Part shown: in pieces, positions 6,048-7,685 of the stretch | How positions within the stretch are numbered: the first letter of the stretch is position 1 | Layout of the letters: the number at the start of each line of letters is the position of its first letter | Assembly (NCBI GenBank): GCA_964493265.1 | Contig: CAZBLY010000017.1 | Location: 1 to 7,685 of the forward strand | Reading direction: 5' to 3' | Length of the DNA: 7,685 nt | Source: DAOWHW01 sp964493265 | Lineage (GTDB): Archaea > Nanobdellota > Nanobdellia > Pacearchaeales > UBA284 | Translations under genes and position numbers: made by a program | The notes under the pieces: model-generated | Databases searched by the model: none | What the model was told of the DNA's origin: nothing | What the model saw: only the letters and a program-made list of their open reading frames with translations

Positions 6048-6722
6048 TCAAAAATCCCCAAGATTTTTTTGTTTTCTTTTATTGACTTCGCGATTCCAAG
6101 TTGCCCAGCTTTTTCTTATTAATCCTGTTTTGGATAATTCCCTTGCCCGGGATGTTTTTAAAAATTCCTTGCATACAGGATCAGAAGGATAACCAGAACC
6201 GCATTTTATATTATATTGTTTTTTTATCTTCTCTATTTCATTATCTCTTGTTGTTTTTGCAAGAATACTGGCAGCACTTACAATTAGATGATTAACATCG
6301 GCTTTATGCTCACAACTCAAAGATATTTTTTTTACATTATTAATATGCTTAATAAGATAATTATGCCATGCTTGTCTATTAGGGGAGGGGCAATCAACAA
6401 TAACTCTGACCTTAGGAACTTTTTTAATTAATATATTGATAATTTCAGCCGCTTTCAGAGCTTCAATCCAGTTCAAATTAATTTTTTTTTCTATATTTCC
6501 ATCAATTTCTTCAGGATATACTTTAATAATATGATAACCAAGAGCTATTTTTTTAATTTCTTTAGCTAAAATCTCACGTCTTTTTGGGGTCACCATTTTG
6601 GAATCTTTAACATTATGTTCTTTAAACTTTGCTATTTCCTTTTCATCAGCAAGAACTCCTGTCAGAACCATGGGCCCTAAAACAGGTCCTCTTCCAGCCT
6701 CATCAATTCCTATATAGAACAT
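6048..6722 (-). CDS. rnhB: Ribonuclease HII
   Basis: RNase HII cuts the RNA strand of RNA-DNA hybrids and single ribonucleotides embedded in DNA, so it acts in primer removal and ribonucleotide excision. The 224-residue protein has the usual archaeal length. The start is fixed by MFYIGIDEAGRGP, with catalytic Asp7 and Glu8 and the GRG motif (10-12) that reads the 2'-OH of the ribonucleotide. The other catalytic acids are Asp110 (VIVDCPSP) and Asp142 (HKADVNHLIVSAASILAK); DSK (40-42) and SGYPSDP (176-182) are also family hallmarks. A basic tail, EVNKRKQKN, follows. The gene begins 12 bases after tRNA-Met and no TATA box fits between them, so it is probably read from the tRNA promoter. Its stop codon directly abuts that of PolB on the other strand. 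Confidence 0.96.
   Translation of the reverse strand: MFYIGIDEAGRGPVLGPMVLTGVLADEKEIAKFKEHNVKDSKMVTPKRREILAKEIKKIALGYHIIKVYPEEIDGNIEKKINLNWIEALKAAEIINILIKKVPKVRVIVDCPSPNRQAWHNYLIKHINNVKKISLSCEHKADVNHLIVSAASILAKTTRDNEIEKIKKQYNIKCGSGYPSDPVCKEFLKTSRARELSKTGLIRKSWATWNREVNKRKQKNLGDF
6064..6070 (+). terminator. T7 terminator after PolB
   Basis: Seven T begin 17 bases past the PolB stop, followed by further T-rich sequence to 6080. This fits archaeal termination and lies inside the 3' coding end of the opposing rnhB gene. Confidence 0.45.
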
Positions 6723-6734
6723 TTTAATATTTTA

Positions 6735-6810
6735 TAGCGAGGGCGGGATTTGAACCACGCGACCTCAGGGTTATGGGCCCTGCGAGCACTCCAGACTGCT
6801 CCACCTCGCT
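6735..6810 (-). tRNA. Initiator tRNA-Met (CAU)
   Basis: The 76-nt minus-strand gene folds as a cloverleaf: acceptor AGCGAGG/CCTCGCT with discriminator A (6735), D-stem GAGC/GCTC, anticodon stem CAGGG/CCCTG with loop CCCATAA, and T-loop TTCAAAT. The anticodon CAT is at 6773-6775 on the opposite strand. Two features mark it as the initiator rather than elongator Met or Ile2: the A1:U72 pair, and three stacked G:C pairs at 29-31/39-41. CCA is not encoded and there is no intron. Two things are odd: position 33 is C instead of U, and the T-stem pairs only if one U (6757) is bulged. It is followed 12 bases later by rnhB on the same strand. Confidence 0.93.
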
Positions 6811-6833
6811 TTAATTATTATACTACTAGAATT

Positions 6834-6843
6834 CTTTTAAATG
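6834..6843 (-). promoter_or_regulatory. TATA box for initiator tRNA and rnhB
   Basis: The minus strand reads CATTTAAAAG, centred about 28 nt before the tRNA 5' end at 6810. That spacing places the transcription start at or next to the mature tRNA end. It is probably also the only promoter for rnhB. Confidence 0.55.
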
Positions 6844-6859
6844 TTATGATGTTTAATTA

Positions 6860-6869
6860 AATTTAAATA
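6860..6869 (+). promoter_or_regulatory. TATA box for the 86-residue Cys/Lys-rich protein gene
   Basis: AATTTAAATA is centred about 26 nt before the ATG at 6891, with T-rich sequence and no Shine-Dalgarno site between. A leaderless transcript is likely. It diverges from the tRNA-Met promoter only about 25 bases away. Confidence 0.5.
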
Positions 6870-6890
6870 TTCTTTTTCTTTTATATTTTT

Positions 6891-7151
6891 ATGTCAGGTC
6901 CATGCAAAGGAAAACATGTTCTGAAGAAAGTAAAAGTCTACATACATGAAAAAGGAAAAGCAGGAGCAAGAGTAACCCATATAGATATAGAAAGTCCTGA
7001 AATTGCCAAAATAATCAAGCCAGGAGAAGCAACTTATTGTGCTGGTAAATTTGGTGGTTGTTTTATTGGCCTTAAGAAAGATATGATAACAAGAGCTGAA
7101 AGAATAATTGAAAAAACAAAAAAGAAAAAAGGAAAGAAGAAAAATTTATAA
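6891..7151 (+). CDS. Small Cys/Lys-rich protein, function unknown
   Basis: I do not recognise this 86-residue protein. It is soluble and strongly basic. The N-terminus MSGPCKGKH is followed by strand-like VKVYIHEKGKAGARVTHIDIES (15-35), then a segment with EIAKIIKPGEATYCAGKFGGCFIGL (37-61), a helix DMITRAERIIEK and a Lys-rich tail (76-85). Three cysteines (5, 50, 57) lie in Gly-rich turns, with CxxxxxxC near the middle, and could bind a metal or a cofactor together with His9 or His30. The tail suggests RNA or DNA binding; both ideas are inference. The start is supported by TATA spacing, and the clean composition against neighbours argues for a real gene. Confidence 0.75.
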   Translation: MSGPCKGKHVLKKVKVYIHEKGKAGARVTHIDIESPEIAKIIKPGEATYCAGKFGGCFIGLKKDMITRAERIIEKTKKKKGKKKNL

Positions 7152-7153
7152 AT
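7145..7153 (+). promoter_or_regulatory. TATA box for the 84-residue membrane protein gene
   Basis: TTTATAAAT is centred about 27 nt before the ATG at 7176 and overlaps the TAA stop of the preceding gene. Its spacing favours ATG 7176 over the in-frame TTG at 7170, and no Shine-Dalgarno sequence is present for either. Confidence 0.5.
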
Positions 7154-7175
7154 GAGTTAAATTTCTGTTTTGACT

Positions 7176-7430
7176 ATGAAAGCAAAATTAGTGAGATTAA
7201 TTAGCATAAATAATTTTTGGCGTTATGAAATTTTTGTTTTTGTGGGATTAATTATGATTATTGGTGCTTTAATTAAAGTAACAGGAATTTATGATTTTTC
7301 ATCTGACTGGTTTTGGTTTTTAGCTGGTTTGGGTTTTATTGTTGAAGGAACTATAGCTTTAATTAAACAGAGAAGATTTGAGAGAAAATATAAGATTATT
7401 GATAAAACTGAAATAGAGACAAAGAAATAA
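7176..7430 (+). CDS. Small two-segment membrane protein, function unknown
   Basis: The 84-residue protein has a short N-terminus (MKAKLVRLISINNFWRYE), two hydrophobic segments at about 18-38 and 44-64, and a charged C-terminal tail (QRRFERKYKIIDKTEIETKK) rich in Lys, Arg and Glu. By charge the N- and C-termini are inside and the short aromatic loop (YDFSSDWFW) is outside. I cannot name a family. An in-frame TTG at 7170 would add two residues; ATG 7176 is preferred because it is the stronger codon and lies 27 nt from the TATA box. It is similar in size and layout to the 69-residue protein at 1875-2084, but I see no clear sequence similarity. Confidence 0.7.
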   Translation: MKAKLVRLISINNFWRYEIFVFVGLIMIIGALIKVTGIYDFSSDWFWFLAGLGFIVEGTIALIKQRRFERKYKIIDKTEIETKK

Positions 7431-7449
7431 AAAATAAAAATAAAATAAA

Positions 7450-7458
7450 CTTTAAAAG
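7450..7458 (+). promoter_or_regulatory. TATA box for tRNA-Ser
   Basis: CTTTAAAAG is centred about 28 nt before the tRNA-Ser 5' end at 7482, the same spacing and nearly the same sequence as the box before initiator tRNA-Met on the other strand. Confidence 0.55.
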
Positions 7459-7481
7459 TTATAGATTCTTCTTTGTTATAT

Positions 7482-7562
7482 GCCGGGATCGCCTAATGGT
7501 ATGGCACCAGCCTGCTAAGCTGGGTCCTTTCGGACATCTGGGTTCGAATCCCAGTCCCGGCG
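7482..7562 (+). tRNA. tRNA-Ser (GCU)
   Basis: This 81-nt gene folds as a class II tRNA. The acceptor stem is GCCGGGA/TCCCGGC with discriminator G (7562), the D-stem GCC/GGC, and the anticodon stem CCAGC/GCTGG with loop CTGCTAA, giving anticodon GCT at 7514-7516, which reads AGC and AGU serine codons. A long variable arm (GTCC-TTTC-GGAC, 7524-7535) and G73 are serine identity features. The T-arm is CTGGG-TTCGAAT-CCCAG. There is no intron and CCA is not encoded. All stems pair perfectly. Confidence 0.97.
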
Positions 7563-7569
7563 TTTTTTT
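7563..7569 (+). terminator. T7 terminator after tRNA-Ser
   Basis: Seven T follow directly after the discriminator base, a typical archaeal tRNA terminator. Confidence 0.6.
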
Positions 7570-7582
7570 ATATTTCACAAGT

Positions 7583-7591
7583 TTTTTAAAT
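7583..7591 (+). promoter_or_regulatory. TATA box for the right-edge gene
   Basis: The TTTTTTAAA run and following T (7583-7591) is centred about 25 nt before the ATG at 7612. It gives a leaderless start like most genes here, and no Shine-Dalgarno sequence precedes the ATG. Confidence 0.45.
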
Positions 7592-7611
7592 CACTTTTAT
7601 CTTAGATTAAA

Positions 7612-7685
7612 ATGCCAAAGAAGAAAGAAACTGAGGAAAAGGAAGAGAAGGAAAAAAAGGAAGAGAAGGAAAAAAAAGAAGAGAA
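7612..7685 (+). CDS. Partial protein with Lys/Glu-repeat N-terminus, cut by window edge
   Basis: Only the first 24 complete codons are visible: MPKKKET followed by EEK/EKK units with no other residue type. The frame is open to the edge. Such highly charged N-terminal extensions are common on archaeal ribosomal and nucleic-acid-binding proteins, but nothing visible identifies this one. The segment would be a disordered or single long helix with alternating charge. It is encoded by an 18-bp tandem repeat, so its length may vary between strains. The TATA box 25 nt upstream supports the start. Confidence 0.6.
   Translation, partial: MPKKKETEEKEEKEKKEEKEKKEE
7642..7685 (+). repeat. 18-bp tandem repeat coding for EEKEKK units
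   Basis: The unit GAAGAGAAGGAAAAAAAG occurs at 7642-7659, again at 7660-7677 with one change in the last base, and in part at 7678-7685 to the edge. It keeps the reading frame, with each copy coding for the six residues EEKEKK. Confidence 0.8.

Noticed and set aside
5980..6295. Plus-strand open frames at 5980-6192 and 6101-6295
   Set aside because: They overlap the PolB end and rnhB, both certain genes, and show no family features or start signals.
6735..6810. CAU tRNA as elongator Met or Ile2
   Set aside because: A1:U72 and three stacked G:C pairs in the anticodon stem are initiator features.
7170..7175. TTG at 7170 as the start of the 84-residue membrane protein
   Set aside because: ATG at 7176 is a stronger start codon and has the 27-nt spacing to the TATA box seen at other genes.
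1..7685. CRISPR array, transposon, phage or defence island
   Set aside because: No spaced direct repeats, terminal inverted repeats, transposase, integrase or defence-protein motifs were seen; the identifiable genes are archaeal core functions.

Overview
The window looks like a piece of a small, AT-rich archaeal chromosome, most likely a DPANN-type lineage (Woesearchaeota/Pacearchaeota-like). The evidence for Archaea is direct: an archaeal family-B DNA polymerase, an archaeal/eukaryotic-type flap endonuclease (FEN1) ending in a PCNA-binding box, an initiator tRNA with the A1:U72 pair, tRNAs without encoded CCA, and TTTAAA/TTTATA boxes 24-28 nt upstream of most start codons. The finer DPANN placement is inference from base composition, tight packing and the number of small unrecognised proteins.

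Layout. 1-141 is a short region between divergent promoters, with one facing out of the left edge. Left block (+): a zinc-ribbon/Hsp20-like protein (142-888), a six-segment membrane protein with a very basic tail (942-1817) and a 69-residue membrane protein (1875-2084). Middle block: FEN1 (2110-3153, -) and an unrecognised 102-residue protein just upstream of it (3176-3484, -), diverging from DNA polymerase B (3585-6047, +). RNase HII (6048-6722, -) converges on the polymerase gene with no base between the two stop codons, and sits 12 nt behind the initiator tRNA gene (6735-6810, -). Right block (+): a small Cys/Lys-rich protein (6891-7151), an 84-residue two-segment membrane protein (7176-7430), tRNA-Ser(GCU) (7482-7562), and the start of a Lys/Glu-repeat protein cut by the window edge (7612-7685).

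The middle block forms a coherent set. PolB extends and displaces strands, RNase HII cuts RNA in RNA-DNA hybrids, and FEN1 removes flaps: three of the main activities of Okazaki-fragment maturation. FEN1 has a full C-terminal PIP box and PolB a shorter PIP-like end, so both probably dock on PCNA. The 102-residue protein upstream of FEN1 is the best candidate for an uncharacterised replication-linked factor.

Most mRNAs appear leaderless. The clear Shine-Dalgarno exception is the 69-residue gene; the 102-residue gene has a weaker one, and rnhB instead appears to be transcribed from the tRNA promoter. There is no CRISPR array, insertion sequence, phage gene or defence system. The coding content is mostly ordinary core archaeal genes, and the interest lies in the small unknowns, the tRNA oddities and the compact transcription architecture.
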